From positions 620,001-684,000 of the forward strand of contig JADJUE010000001.1 in NCBI GenBank assembly GCA_016710785.1: DNA of 64,000 bases, read 5' to 3'. Under the pieces are notes generated by a model, which made no database searches, was not told the DNA's origin, and was given only the letters and a program-made list of their open reading frames with translations. Source of the stretch: Candidatus Epilinea brevis. GTDB taxonomy: Bacteria; Chloroflexota; Anaerolineae; Epilineales; Epilineaceae. Below, piece by piece: positions 33,092 to 41,232 of the stretch (positions within the stretch are counted from its first letter, which is position 1; the number at the start of each line of letters is the position of its first letter). A program made the position numbers and the translations under genes.

Positions 33092-33674
33092 GGCTGGCTA
33101 CCTTGTCGTCGGCTTCAAGCTGCGCGCGTAACGCCGTCTTGGCGCGGTACAGGCGGCTCTTCACCGTTCCCGGGGCGATGTCCAGAACCTGGGCGACTTC
33201 CTGCTCCGCCAGGCCATGGTAGAAGGTGAGCTCCAGAACCGCGCGCTGCTCCCAGGACAGCAACAGCAACGCGCGGTCCAGGTCGATGCGCAGGTCTGTA
33301 CCGCCGAAGCGGCCGTCGGCCGGAACCGTGAAAGGATGGTCCTCATCGTCGAGGGCCGGTCCCTGATGGCGCGACTCCAACCGCTGTCGCCGCCAAAGGT
33401 TGGCCGCGCGGTGGTGGGCGATGCCGAAGAGCCAGGTGCGCACGCGGCTGTTGCCGCGAAAGGCGGCGGCTTGCCGCCAGACCACCACCATGACCTCCTG
33501 CAGCAGCTCCTCGGCCAGGGCGGGTCCGCCATCCACGCGACCCGCCAGATAGCGCAGGAGGTCCGCCGCATGGCGGTCGTAGAGGGCGCGATGGGCGACC
33601 AGATCGCCCCCGGCCATCCGTCGGACCAGGAGCGCGTCGCCGTCATCACCCGGCAGCAGCTCGTCGAACCGCAT
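33084..33674 (-). CDS. ECF RNA polymerase sigma factor
   Basis: This 196-residue sigma-70 family factor has region 2 in VAHRALYDRHAADLLRYLAG and LAEELLQEVMVVVWRQAAAF through VRTWLFGIAHHRAAN. Region 4 is in LSWEQRAVLELTFYHGLAEQEVA and APGTVKSRLYRAKTALRAQL, the HTH that reads the -35 box. ATG 33674 with GGAGAGG upstream is preferred over ATG 33728, which has no ribosome site. It overlaps the anti-sigma gene by 8 bases, so both are co-translated. The adjacent vWA surface protein is the likeliest target. Confidence 0.9.
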   Translation of the reverse strand: MRFDELLPGDDGDALLVRRMAGGDLVAHRALYDRHAADLLRYLAGRVDGGPALAEELLQEVMVVVWRQAAAFRGNSRVRTWLFGIAHHRAANLWRRQRLESRHQGPALDDEDHPFTVPADGRFGGTDLRIDLDRALLLLSWEQRAVLELTFYHGLAEQEVAQVLDIAPGTVKSRLYRAKTALRAQLEADDKVASHA

Positions 33675-33817
33675 CGGCCTCTCCGGACGCAGGCGGGCAG
33701 CTGGGCTGAGCGTCGTTTCCGCGGCCATGATCCATGGGTACCGCCGGGAATGCCCCAGGTTCCCCGGCCCTGGTCAGGGGAGTCATCTCCGCAGCGCGGC
33801 GCGCACCGTCACTGTGT

Positions 33818-33864
33818 AACGAAAGGCAGTGGGCAACGAAAGGCGGTGGGCAACGAAAAGGCGG
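33818..33864. repeat. 17-bp tandem repeat, about 2.8 copies
   Basis: AACGAAAGGCAGTGGGC (33818), AACGAAAGGCGGTGGGC (33835) and AACGAAAAGGCGG (33852) follow each other in the spacer between the sigma and thioredoxin genes. The last copy runs into the thioredoxin terminator. Confidence 0.7.
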
Positions 33865-33888
33865 CCGCCCCATTGGGGAGCGGCCGCC
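33852..33888 (-). terminator. Rho-independent terminator of trxA
   Basis: On the minus strand GGCGGCCGC and GCGGCCGCC form a perfect 9-bp stem around an 11-base loop, immediately followed by TTTTCGTT. It lies about 72 bases after the thioredoxin stop. Confidence 0.75.
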
Positions 33889-33959
33889 ATCGTTTGCTTG
33901 CCGTGGCCAGGCGGGATCCCATGCGCCGAGGCGGGATCCGGCTCGACCTCAGGCCAGCC

Positions 33960-34304
33960 TCAGGCCACCGTGGGCTGACCCAGGTAGGGCTGGATCTGCG
34001 CCAGGATGCGGTCCTTGGGCATGGCCCCGACGATGCGCTTCACCTCGACGCCGCCCTGAAACAGGATCATGGTGGGGATGCTCATGACGTTGAAGCGCGC
34101 GGAGGTCTCCTGGTTGGCGTCGACATCCAGCTTGCCGACCTTCAGGACGGCCTTCTGCTCGCCGGCCAACTCCTCGACGATGGGGCCGACGGCGCGGCAG
34201 GGACCGCACCACTCCGCCCAGAAATCCACCAGCACCGGCTTGTCGCTCTTCAGAACCTCGGTCTCGAAGTTCTGGTCGGTCACGGTCAGGCTTGCATGGC
34301 CCAT
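33960..34304 (-). CDS. trxA: Thioredoxin
   Basis: This 114-residue protein of classic thioredoxin length has the redox motif W32-C-G-P-C36 in VDFWAEWCGPCRAVGP, the conserved D near KVGKLDVDAN and the cis-proline loop SIPTMILFQGG. It reduces protein disulfides in the cytoplasm using thioredoxin reductase, which is not in the window. GAGGAG lies upstream of ATG 34304. It is monocistronic, with a clear terminator. Confidence 0.95.
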   Translation of the reverse strand: MGHASLTVTDQNFETEVLKSDKPVLVDFWAEWCGPCRAVGPIVEELAGEQKAVLKVGKLDVDANQETSARFNVMSIPTMILFQGGVEVKRIVGAMPKDRILAQIQPYLGQPTVA

Positions 34305-34553
34305 GGTTGTACAGCTCCTCGTTCATCTGAGCGATCAGGAGAACCCTGCTCGAAGCGACACCACGTCGCTCCCACAATGGGTCGTGTCGACGGTTCGGAA
34401 TCTTACCCGCGCGCCGCAGGCGTCACGACCGCGGGAATTGTACCGCCCTCCGGCCGCCACCTACAATCCGAGACCGGTGCCGGCACCCAAACCTCGAATC
34501 CCTGAACTGCCCGCCGGATCGCCGCTTCCCGAGGCCCTACTTCCCGAGGCCCT

Positions 34554-35525
34554 ATGTCCACCATCCCCTCACTCAACACCCAGGACCGCCTGCGCCTGTA
34601 CCGCTTCATGCGCCAGAGCCGTGCCGTGGAGGACGCCGCCTGGGCGCTCTCCAGCCAGGGCCGCCTCATCGGGCGGCTGTACACCGGTCACGGCCAGGAG
34701 GCCATCCCCGTGGGCATGACCTACGCCCTCCAGCCGGAGGACGTCATCGCCCCCATGTACCGCGACATGGGCGCCCACCTGGTGCGCGGCGTCAAGCCGG
34801 TGGAGGTCTTCGCCCAGTACCTGGGCAAGCGGCAGTCCAACAACAAGGGCAAGGACTCGGGCCTGCACATCGGCGACATGAGCCGCGGCATCGTGGGCAT
34901 GATCTCGGTGCTGCCGGATTCGCTGCCGGTGGCCTTGGGCGTCGCCCTGGCCTTCAAGCTGCGCGCCGAGCCCCGCGTGGCCTTGACCACCTTCGGCGAG
35001 GGCTCCACCTCCACCGGCGCCTTCCACGAAGCGGTCAACATGGCGGCGGTCATGAAGGTGCCCCTCATCCTCATCTGCGAGAACAACGGCTGGGCCTTGT
35101 CCACGCCCCCGGCCCGCGAATACGGGGGCCAGAGCATCGTCGCCCGCGCGGAGGGCTACGGCATCCGCGGCGTGCAGGTCGATGGCAACGATGTGGAGGC
35201 GGTGTACAGCGCCGTCCGCGCCGCCGCCGACCGCGCCCGCTCGGGAGGCGGACCTACCCTGGTCGAATGCCTGACCATGCGCATGAAAGGGCATTCGATC
35301 ATCGACGCCGCCGAGTATGTGCCGCGGGAACAGTTGGCCGAATGGGCCGCCCGCGATCCCATCCAGCGCTACCGCGCCGCGCTGGAAGCGGAAGGACTCT
35401 GGGACGAAGGGCAGGAGGCGCGCCTCTCCGCCGAGCTGAGCGACGAGATCGACCGGGCCATCCAGGAGGCCGATGCCATGGAAGATCCTCAGCCCGCCGA
35501 CGTCTACGAGGGGGTCTTCGCGTGA
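34554..35525 (+). CDS. pdhA: 2-oxoacid (pyruvate) dehydrogenase E1 component, alpha subunit
   Basis: This 323-residue thiamine-diphosphate enzyme subunit has the TPP/Mg2+ motif GEGSTSTGAFHEAVNMAAV followed about 30 residues from the G by ENN in LILICENNGW. The motif RLYTGHGQEAIPVGM and the C-terminal MRMKGHSIIDAAEYVP are standard for E1 alpha. It decarboxylates a 2-oxoacid and passes the acyl group to E2. A branched-chain or acetoin dehydrogenase role is possible, because E2 and E3 are not adjacent. It overlaps the beta subunit by 4 bases (GTGA). A 15-base tandem duplication of TTCCCGAGGCCCTAC precedes ATG 34554. Confidence 0.88.
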   Translation: MSTIPSLNTQDRLRLYRFMRQSRAVEDAAWALSSQGRLIGRLYTGHGQEAIPVGMTYALQPEDVIAPMYRDMGAHLVRGVKPVEVFAQYLGKRQSNNKGKDSGLHIGDMSRGIVGMISVLPDSLPVALGVALAFKLRAEPRVALTTFGEGSTSTGAFHEAVNMAAVMKVPLILICENNGWALSTPPAREYGGQSIVARAEGYGIRGVQVDGNDVEAVYSAVRAAADRARSGGGPTLVECLTMRMKGHSIIDAAEYVPREQLAEWAARDPIQRYRAALEAEGLWDEGQEARLSAELSDEIDRAIQEADAMEDPQPADVYEGVFA

Positions 35526-36508
35526 GCGAGCGCATCATCACCTACCATGAGGCCATCCGCGAGGCGCTCCGTGAGGAGATGGAGGACGACGCGCGGGTCT
35601 TCCTGATAGGCGAGGACATCGCCGTCTATGGCGGGGTCTACAAGCTGACCGAAGGCTTCCTGGAGCAGTTCGGGCCGGAGCGGGTCATCGACACGCCCAT
35701 CGCGGAGAACGCGATCATCGGCGCAGCCACGGGAGCGGCCCTGATGGGCCTGCGGCCGGTGGCCGAGATCCAGTTCGCGGACTTCCTCACCTGCGGCTTC
35801 GACCCCCTCGTGAACATGACCTCGACCATCCATTACCGCTGGGGCCAGCCCGTACCCCTGGTGGTGCGGGCTCCCGCCGGCGCCACCTGGGCCATGGCCG
35901 GACCCTTCCACAGCCAGAGCCCCGAGGCCTGGTTCGCCCAGATCCCCGGCCTGAAGGTGGTCATCCCGGCCACGCCGGCAGACGCCAAGGGCCTGCTCAA
36001 GAGCGCCATCCGCGACCCCAACCCGGTGATCTTCCTGGAACAGAAGTTCCTGTACCGGCGCCTCAAGGGTCCGGTGCCGGAGGACCGCGGCTTCCTGGTA
36101 CCCCTGGGTCAGGCGGCCATCACCCGGCCGGGCCGAGACCTGAGCCTGATCGCCTACGGCACGATGGCCTTCAAATGCCTGGAGGCGGCGGCGCTGCTGG
36201 CGGCGGAGGGCATCGAGGCCGAGGTGGTGGACCTGCGCACGATCGTGCCCTGGGACAAGGCGACGGTGCTGGCTTCGGTCGCCCGCACGGGCCGCGCCCT
36301 GGTGGTGAGCGAGGCCCATCACACGGCGGGCTTCGGGGCGGAGATCGCGGCCACGATCGCCGAGGAGGCCTTCGACCAGCTGGACGCGCCGGTCAGGCGC
36401 CTGAGCGGCCTGGACACGCCCATCCCGGCCCACCCGGTGCTGGAAGCGGAGTACCTGCCGGACGAGAAGAAGATCGCGGCGGCGGCGCGGGATCTGGCGG
36501 GCTGGTAG
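35522..36508 (+). CDS. pdhB: 2-oxoacid (pyruvate) dehydrogenase E1 component, beta subunit
   Basis: This 328-residue subunit starts at GTG 35522, overlapping the alpha-subunit stop. ITYHEAIREALREEMEDDA, FLIGEDIAVYGGVYKLT, DTPIAENAIIGAATGAAL and AEIQFADFLTCGFDPLVN are the E1 beta signatures. The C-terminal transketolase-like domain follows (DLSLIAYGTMAFKCLEAA, VVDLRTIVPWD). With the alpha subunit it forms the alpha2beta2 E1. The TAG stop is part of GGTAGGGGTCC, like the stop-associated GTAGGGG repeats elsewhere. Confidence 0.9.
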   Translation: MSERIITYHEAIREALREEMEDDARVFLIGEDIAVYGGVYKLTEGFLEQFGPERVIDTPIAENAIIGAATGAALMGLRPVAEIQFADFLTCGFDPLVNMTSTIHYRWGQPVPLVVRAPAGATWAMAGPFHSQSPEAWFAQIPGLKVVIPATPADAKGLLKSAIRDPNPVIFLEQKFLYRRLKGPVPEDRGFLVPLGQAAITRPGRDLSLIAYGTMAFKCLEAAALLAAEGIEAEVVDLRTIVPWDKATVLASVARTGRALVVSEAHHTAGFGAEIAATIAEEAFDQLDAPVRRLSGLDTPIPAHPVLEAEYLPDEKKIAAAARDLAGW

Positions 36509-36593
36509 GGGTCCGTTCTCGGCCCCCCGGGACCTGGAAGGGCCCCCCTGGCCCGCGATTGGCAGGCCGGGGGGACGGGACCTTCCGGTGATC

Positions 36594-36610
36594 GGCGGTC
36601 CTTGACCGCC
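36594..36610. terminator. Small hairpin between convergent genes
   Basis: GGCGGTC (36594-36600) and GACCGCC (36604-36610) form a 7-bp stem with a 3-base loop in the spacer between the E1 beta gene and the convergent DoxX gene. The preceding C/G-rich runs could extend the structure. Confidence 0.4.
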
Positions 36611-36637
36611 GCGGGGTCGGGGTTGGCGGCGGACCGG

Positions 36638-37156
36638 TCAGTCCTTGTCCGGCATCACCAGGTCCACCAGCGACAGCCGGCGGCCGGAGCCGATGAAGGC
36701 GATGGCCAGGCTGAGGGCCAACAGGGCCAGGTTCTTCTCCCAGCCGGGTCCGGTGTCGTTGCCGGAAAAACCCTGCGACCAATGCGCGGTGAAGATGGCC
36801 GTCAGCTGCACGATGGCGTTCAAGGCCGCCCACATCTGGGGGAGCAGGCCGGCCAGGATGGCCACGCCGCCCACCAACTCCACGATGATGACCACCCAGG
36901 CCATCACGCCGGCACCCGGGATCCCGAGGGAACCGAAGAAGCCGGCGACACCCTCGGCGCCGCCCTGGAACTTCTGCATGCCATGCACGGTCATGGAGGT
37001 GCCCAGAGCCAGGGCCATGAGGGTCGCGGCCCAGCTACCGCCGAGACCCGCCAGGCGGTCGCGGATCATCTCCGCCCAAGGTGCGCCGTTCACGAAGCGG
37101 CGCAGCACCACCAGGATGACGAACAGGATCAGAAACACGACCCAGGGATTCGACAT
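36638..37156 (-). CDS. DoxX family membrane protein
   Basis: This 172-residue protein has one N-terminal membrane helix (VVFLILFVILVVLRRFV) and a DoxX four-helix region: ALALGTSMTVHGMQKFQGG, AVFMAWVVI-like GVMAWVVIIVELVGGVAIL, ALNAIVQLTAIFTAHWSQGF and a last helix before GSGRRLSLVD. DoxX-type proteins are linked to quinone or thiol redox chemistry, but most are uncharacterised. A strong AAGGAGGT lies before ATG 37156. The C-terminus faces the convergent E1 beta gene. Confidence 0.85.
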   Translation of the reverse strand: MSNPWVVFLILFVILVVLRRFVNGAPWAEMIRDRLAGLGGSWAATLMALALGTSMTVHGMQKFQGGAEGVAGFFGSLGIPGAGVMAWVVIIVELVGGVAILAGLLPQMWAALNAIVQLTAIFTAHWSQGFSGNDTGPGWEKNLALLALSLAIAFIGSGRRLSLVDLVMPDKD

Positions 37157-37430
37157 GACAACCTCCTTCAGGCGATAGACGGTCGCGATGGCCCGGACGG
37201 GCTTCGCGATGGGAGTCGCTCGCATACCGAGCGACAGAGGCGTGTACGGATACCAGGGTTTCCGAATCTGGTCAAGGATGGGTATGCGGGCCTGGACCGG
37301 CACACTGACGTTGGCAACCCACGGCTGGAGCGGGCATCATCCGTACCCTGGTTGTCACCTCACAGCGTCCCATGTCCATCAATGCCCGCGCCACCCTTGC
37401 TTTCAGGCCGTTTTTCCTAGGAGTACTGCC

Positions 37431-38648
37431 ATGTCCGCGTCGAAGTCCTCGCGCCATCCCCGTTATCGGCACCTGCTCGTCGCCCTGCTGTGCATCGCGT
37501 CCCTCGCCGCCGCCGTCAGCCACGCCCCGGCCCCGCTCCAGGCCCGCCCCGCTGATAGCTTGGACTGGCCGGTGGACATCGCTGTCGATCCTCAAGGCGG
37601 CGACGTGTGGCTGCTGATGAAGACGGACACCGCCCAGGCTTGCGCGCAACGCTACAGTGCCGACCTGCGTTTCGAGGCGTCATGGGCGGCCGATTCCAGC
37701 GCCGCCACCATCGCCATTGGCCGCGGCGGGCAGGTGGGCGTGGGCGACTATGACGTCGTGTCCAGCCAGGTCACACGCACGTTGAGACCGAGGCTGACGA
37801 CCCACACTGCCTTGGGAGCAACCGTCGATCAACTGCGATTCGACGATGCCTCCGTCGGCCACCGCGATCTGGCGGTCACCGCCGACGACGGTTGGCTGGC
37901 ATTGACCGCCACCACCTCGGTTGCCTCGAAGCCCATTCTGGGCCAACTGTTGACCTTGGATGTCGACGGTCGCGTGCGTCGTCAGCCGGCACCGGTCGAC
38001 GCGTCCGCCATCGCCGCCGATGGCAAGGGCAACCGCTACGTCATCAGTCGACTCGCCGATTCGACCGTGCTCTGGCGGATGATCGACGGGCGGGATGCGC
38101 AGCAACTGCGCATCCTGAGCGGCGCGGCCACCGGCCTCGCCGTCCTGCCAGATGGACGCCCGGTGGTCGCCCGTTACGCCACCGGCCCCACGCCGCCCGG
38201 CGGTGTCGCCTGCGAGCTGGCGCTGATCGACCTGGCCGGCGGTGCCGATCAAGGCATCCCCCTGGCCGGCCTTCGCAGCCGTGAGGTCGCGGCCGGACCG
38301 GATGGCAGCCTGTTTGTGCTGGCGCGCCGCGATGGGGCGGCTTCGGACCAGAACTGGGAGCTGCACCGCTACAGCAATGTGGGCGAGCAGCTGGGCCAGG
38401 TCAACCAGTTGGCGATGCAGCATCCCTGCAGCTTCGTCCCCACCAGCACCGCCGGTCCGTCGCCCACGGCCGTTGCGACGCGGGGGCCGGAGCCGACGGC
38501 CACGGATGAACCCACCCTGTCCCCGACCCCATCGCCGACGTCGACGCCGACAATCCAGGCAAGCATCACGCCCTTCCCGACGGCCACGGCGCCCATCCCG
38601 ACGACCACCGCGCCGCGGATCTACCTGCCGTGGGCGCAGCGGGACTGA
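37431..38648 (+). CDS. Secreted beta-propeller protein with LP tail
   Basis: This 405-residue protein starts at ATG 37431, behind AGGAG. A signal peptide (LLVALLCIASLAAAVSHA) is followed by a propeller-like domain whose blades read DIAVDPQGGDVWLLM, ATIAIGRGGQVGVGDYD, AIAADGKGNRYVISRL, GLAVLPDGRPVVARY and EVAAGPDGSLFVLAR, similar to NHL or SMP-30-like repeats. A Thr/Pro/Ser linker of about 55 residues ends in the LP motif IYLPWAQRD. It is exported and probably surface-attached; the ligand is unknown. The 37157-37430 spacer shows only a GTACGGAT/ATCCGTAC inverted pair. Confidence 0.8.
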   Translation: MSASKSSRHPRYRHLLVALLCIASLAAAVSHAPAPLQARPADSLDWPVDIAVDPQGGDVWLLMKTDTAQACAQRYSADLRFEASWAADSSAATIAIGRGGQVGVGDYDVVSSQVTRTLRPRLTTHTALGATVDQLRFDDASVGHRDLAVTADDGWLALTATTSVASKPILGQLLTLDVDGRVRRQPAPVDASAIAADGKGNRYVISRLADSTVLWRMIDGRDAQQLRILSGAATGLAVLPDGRPVVARYATGPTPPGGVACELALIDLAGGADQGIPLAGLRSREVAAGPDGSLFVLARRDGAASDQNWELHRYSNVGEQLGQVNQLAMQHPCSFVPTSTAGPSPTAVATRGPEPTATDEPTLSPTPSPTSTPTIQASITPFPTATAPIPTTTAPRIYLPWAQRD

Positions 38649-38831
38649 CCGTCGGCGCTCCCGACACCGAGCGGCGATGCCTAGCGGCGGCGCTGCATGC
38701 TGGCGCGGCTCTGGCCGGCGGCGGATCGTTGAACTATCCTATCGCCCTGGCCCGCGCCTTTCCGCCCTCGCCCGCCGACCCGCGACCGAAGCTCCGCTTT
38801 CGCCCGTTGGCCCCCTCCGGAGATTGCCCCC

Positions 38832-39614
38832 ATGGCCGACCTGAACGCCCTCCTCTCCGCCGAGTTCGGCAGCGGCTACCAAGACCTCCGCGCTACCCTG
38901 CCGCATAACCCCAATGGGCCCAGCGGCGACTTCAGCCTGCGGCCCCTGCTGGGGCTGGACATCCTGGCCGTGCACCATACCGTAGGCCCACGCGACCAGA
39001 GCTGGAAGGCCATCGCCCAGACGCATATCAAGGACCGCGGCTTCGCCGGCATCGGCTACCACATCGGCATCCGCCAGGGCGCCGTGGCCTACCTGGGCGA
39101 CGTCAGCCAGGCGCGGGCCTGCTGTCGGGACATGAACCACCGCGTGCTCTGCGTGTCCATCACCGGCAACTACGAGACCATGCCCCTTGACGCGGCCGAC
39201 GCCAAGGCGCTCGGCCGGGTGGCCGCGGTGGTCCAGGGCTGGGCGCAGAGCAGCATCGGGCGCAAGCTCAAGGTGCTGGGGCATAAGGAGGTGCCGGGCC
39301 AGGCCACCGCCTGCCCCGGACGCAACCTGCTGGTGGAGGTCCATCGCATCGCGACCCTGCCGGATCCGGGGACGCCCACCGGCCCCGACGCCCCGCGCCT
39401 GCTGGCCGAATCCGCCGCCCGCCAGACCCTGCCCCTCAACCGCCAGGCGGCGCTGCTCAAGCGCATCATCGCCGACGGCTTCCTGCCCACCTCGCCGGAG
39501 TTCCCCTTCGACAGCTTCATCGCCCAGCGCGCCGAGCGCCTGAACGACGGCAAGGTGCGCGTGTATTACGTCAAGGCTGGGGACTTCGGGAACGTGAAGT
39601 TCGTGGAGAGGTAG
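38832..39614 (+). CDS. Peptidoglycan-recognition-type N-acetylmuramoyl-L-alanine amidase
   Basis: This 260-residue protein has an Amidase_2/PGRP domain at residues about 25-180. LAVHHTVGPRDQ supplies the first zinc histidine, GFAGIGYHIGIRQGAVAYLG the middle motif, and VLGHKEVPGQATACPGR the second histidine and the zinc cysteine. It cleaves the bond between muramic acid and the stem peptide. No signal peptide is visible, so it is either released by another route or acts in the cytoplasm. The C-terminal 80 residues are unassigned. GGAG precedes ATG 38832. The TAG stop lies in a GTAGGGGCGG half-repeat. Confidence 0.85.
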   Translation: MADLNALLSAEFGSGYQDLRATLPHNPNGPSGDFSLRPLLGLDILAVHHTVGPRDQSWKAIAQTHIKDRGFAGIGYHIGIRQGAVAYLGDVSQARACCRDMNHRVLCVSITGNYETMPLDAADAKALGRVAAVVQGWAQSSIGRKLKVLGHKEVPGQATACPGRNLLVEVHRIATLPDPGTPTGPDAPRLLAESAARQTLPLNRQAALLKRIIADGFLPTSPEFPFDSFIAQRAERLNDGKVRVYYVKAGDFGNVKFVER

Positions 39615-39620
39615 GGGCGG
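39611..39620 (+). repeat. GTAGGGGCGG half-repeat containing a stop codon
   Basis: GTAGGGGCGG begins at 39611, and its TAG (39612-39614) is the stop codon of the amidase gene. The convergent ppx gene ends at 39622, so the repeat forms the whole spacer. Confidence 0.6.
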
Positions 39621-39621
39621 G

Positions 39622-41232
39622 CTAATCCCCCATGACCGTCACCGCCAGCGCCCGCCCGAACACCCGCTCGAAGACCCGCTCCTGCCCTTCCAGCCCCCAG
39701 CGTTCCAGCTGGCAGCCTTCCGGGCCGCTGGGCCTGAGCGTCAGGAGCACCGCCGTCCCCGGACCAGCCGCCAGGCTCGCCGCCGCCACCCGTCCGGCAT
39801 GGCTGCGGTCCATGCGCTCGGCGAGGCGCAAGAGGATGGCCGCCTGCGCCACCAGCAGCTGGTCACCCGCGTCCAAGGCAGCGATCACGGGCTGTTCCAC
39901 CGCCGGGAAGCCGCGGCTGTGGAACCGCGCCAGTGCGGCGACGATGGCCGTCTCCCGTTGGTTGAACCCCAAGAGGTCGGCGTTGGCGATGAGGTAGTGG
40001 CTGTGGTTCTGGTGCCGGCTGTAGGATAGGAAGACTCCGACATCGTGGAGCATGGCCGCATGCTCCAGCAACTCGCGGGCATGGTCGTCCAACCTATGCA
40101 GCCCCAGGTCACGCGCCTGGTCAAAGAGACCCACGGCCAGCCGGGCCACCTGCCGGTGATGCCGTTCGTCGAAACGGCAGGCGCGGCCCAGCTCCAGCAC
40201 CGAACGCTCGCGCACCGGCAACTGGCCGTAGGCCTCACCCTCTTCCTGCATCGCCGCGTCGGCGATCAGGCCGTCGCGCAGCCCGCGGTCCGACACCTGG
40301 AAGCCGCTCTGTCCCGCCAGCTCCAGGACCGTCTCCAGGATGGCCGCGCCGGCGACGATGATGTCCGCTCGCGCCGCGTTCAAGCCCGGTACCTGGCGCC
40401 GCTGCTCCACGCTCAGGCCGCGCAGCTGGACGATGACCCGCCGCAAGGCATCCAGGCTGATCCTGTCGCTTCGATCCAAGGGCCGCCCCAGCTCCAGCCG
40501 CGCGGCGATGTCGGCCAGGGTCTCGCTCGTGCCCGAGCTACCCACCACCAGCTCTGGGCCCAAGGCGCGCACCTCGCTCATGGCGCGCACTGCCGCTCCC
40601 GCCACGTGATGCTTGATCAGGGCGTAGCGTTCGTTCGTCACCGGACCCGTCTCATCCGGCCGGAAGAACAGGCCCGTCAGGCGGATGGCGCCCAGCTTCA
40701 GCGACTCCAGGTACAGGGCCTCGCGTTGGTTGCCGACGATCAGCTCCGTGCTGCCCCCGCCGATGTCGATGAACAGGGCCCGCCGATGGCCCAGGTTCAC
40801 TCCCTTGGCCACCCCCATGTAGATCAGCCGCGCTTCCTCCCGGCCGCTGACCACCTCCACATCCAGATCCGCTTCCCGGCGCAGCAGGGCCAGGAACTCG
40901 GCCTGGTTGGCCGCGTCCCGCGTGGCGGAGGTGGCGATGGCCGTGATGCTCGCCGCCTGCTTGCCCCGCGCCATCTCGGCGAACTCGCGGCAGACCGCGG
41001 CCGCCCGCTGCATCGCCTCCGGCTGCAGCAGACCATCCGTCCCCTGGCCTTCGCCCAGGCGCACGGTCTGTTTGCGCTGCGCCAGCACCGTCTGCGCCTG
41101 GCCCGGCTCGAAGCGCACCACCGACAGACGCACCGAGTTGGTGCCCAGGTCGATGAAGGCCCGGATGACGCCCTCGCGCGGCTCGGCGGCCGCGGCGGCT
41201 GTCGCGCCGACCGATCCTCGATCGCCGGTCAT
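39622..41232 (-). CDS. ppx: Ppx/GppA family exopolyphosphatase with HD domain
   Basis: This 536-residue protein starts AFIDLGTNSVRLSVVRF, the phosphate-1 loop of the ASKHA fold, followed by SATRDAANQAEFL, FIDIGGGSTELIVG (phosphate-2) and LVVGSSGTSETLADIA. The second half is an HD-like helical domain: EHAAMLHDVGVFLSYSRHQNHSHYLI. It releases phosphate from polyphosphate, or converts pppGpp to ppGpp. The neighbour with CYTH and CHAD domains supports polyphosphate. ATG 41232 overlaps that gene by 4 bases, so it is the last gene of the pruA-CHAD-ppx operon. Confidence 0.92.
   Translation of the reverse strand: MTGDRGSVGATAAAAAEPREGVIRAFIDLGTNSVRLSVVRFEPGQAQTVLAQRKQTVRLGEGQGTDGLLQPEAMQRAAAVCREFAEMARGKQAASITAIATSATRDAANQAEFLALLRREADLDVEVVSGREEARLIYMGVAKGVNLGHRRALFIDIGGGSTELIVGNQREALYLESLKLGAIRLTGLFFRPDETGPVTNERYALIKHHVAGAAVRAMSEVRALGPELVVGSSGTSETLADIAARLELGRPLDRSDRISLDALRRVIVQLRGLSVEQRRQVPGLNAARADIIVAGAAILETVLELAGQSGFQVSDRGLRDGLIADAAMQEEGEAYGQLPVRERSVLELGRACRFDERHHRQVARLAVGLFDQARDLGLHRLDDHARELLEHAAMLHDVGVFLSYSRHQNHSHYLIANADLLGFNQRETAIVAALARFHSRGFPAVEQPVIAALDAGDQLLVAQAAILLRLAERMDRSHAGRVAAASLAAGPGTAVLLTLRPSGPEGCQLERWGLEGQERVFERVFGRALAVTVMGD

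Noticed and set aside
33818..33864. Tandem 17-bp units considered as a CRISPR array
   Set aside because: The units abut with no spacers and there are fewer than three; this is a simple tandem repeat.
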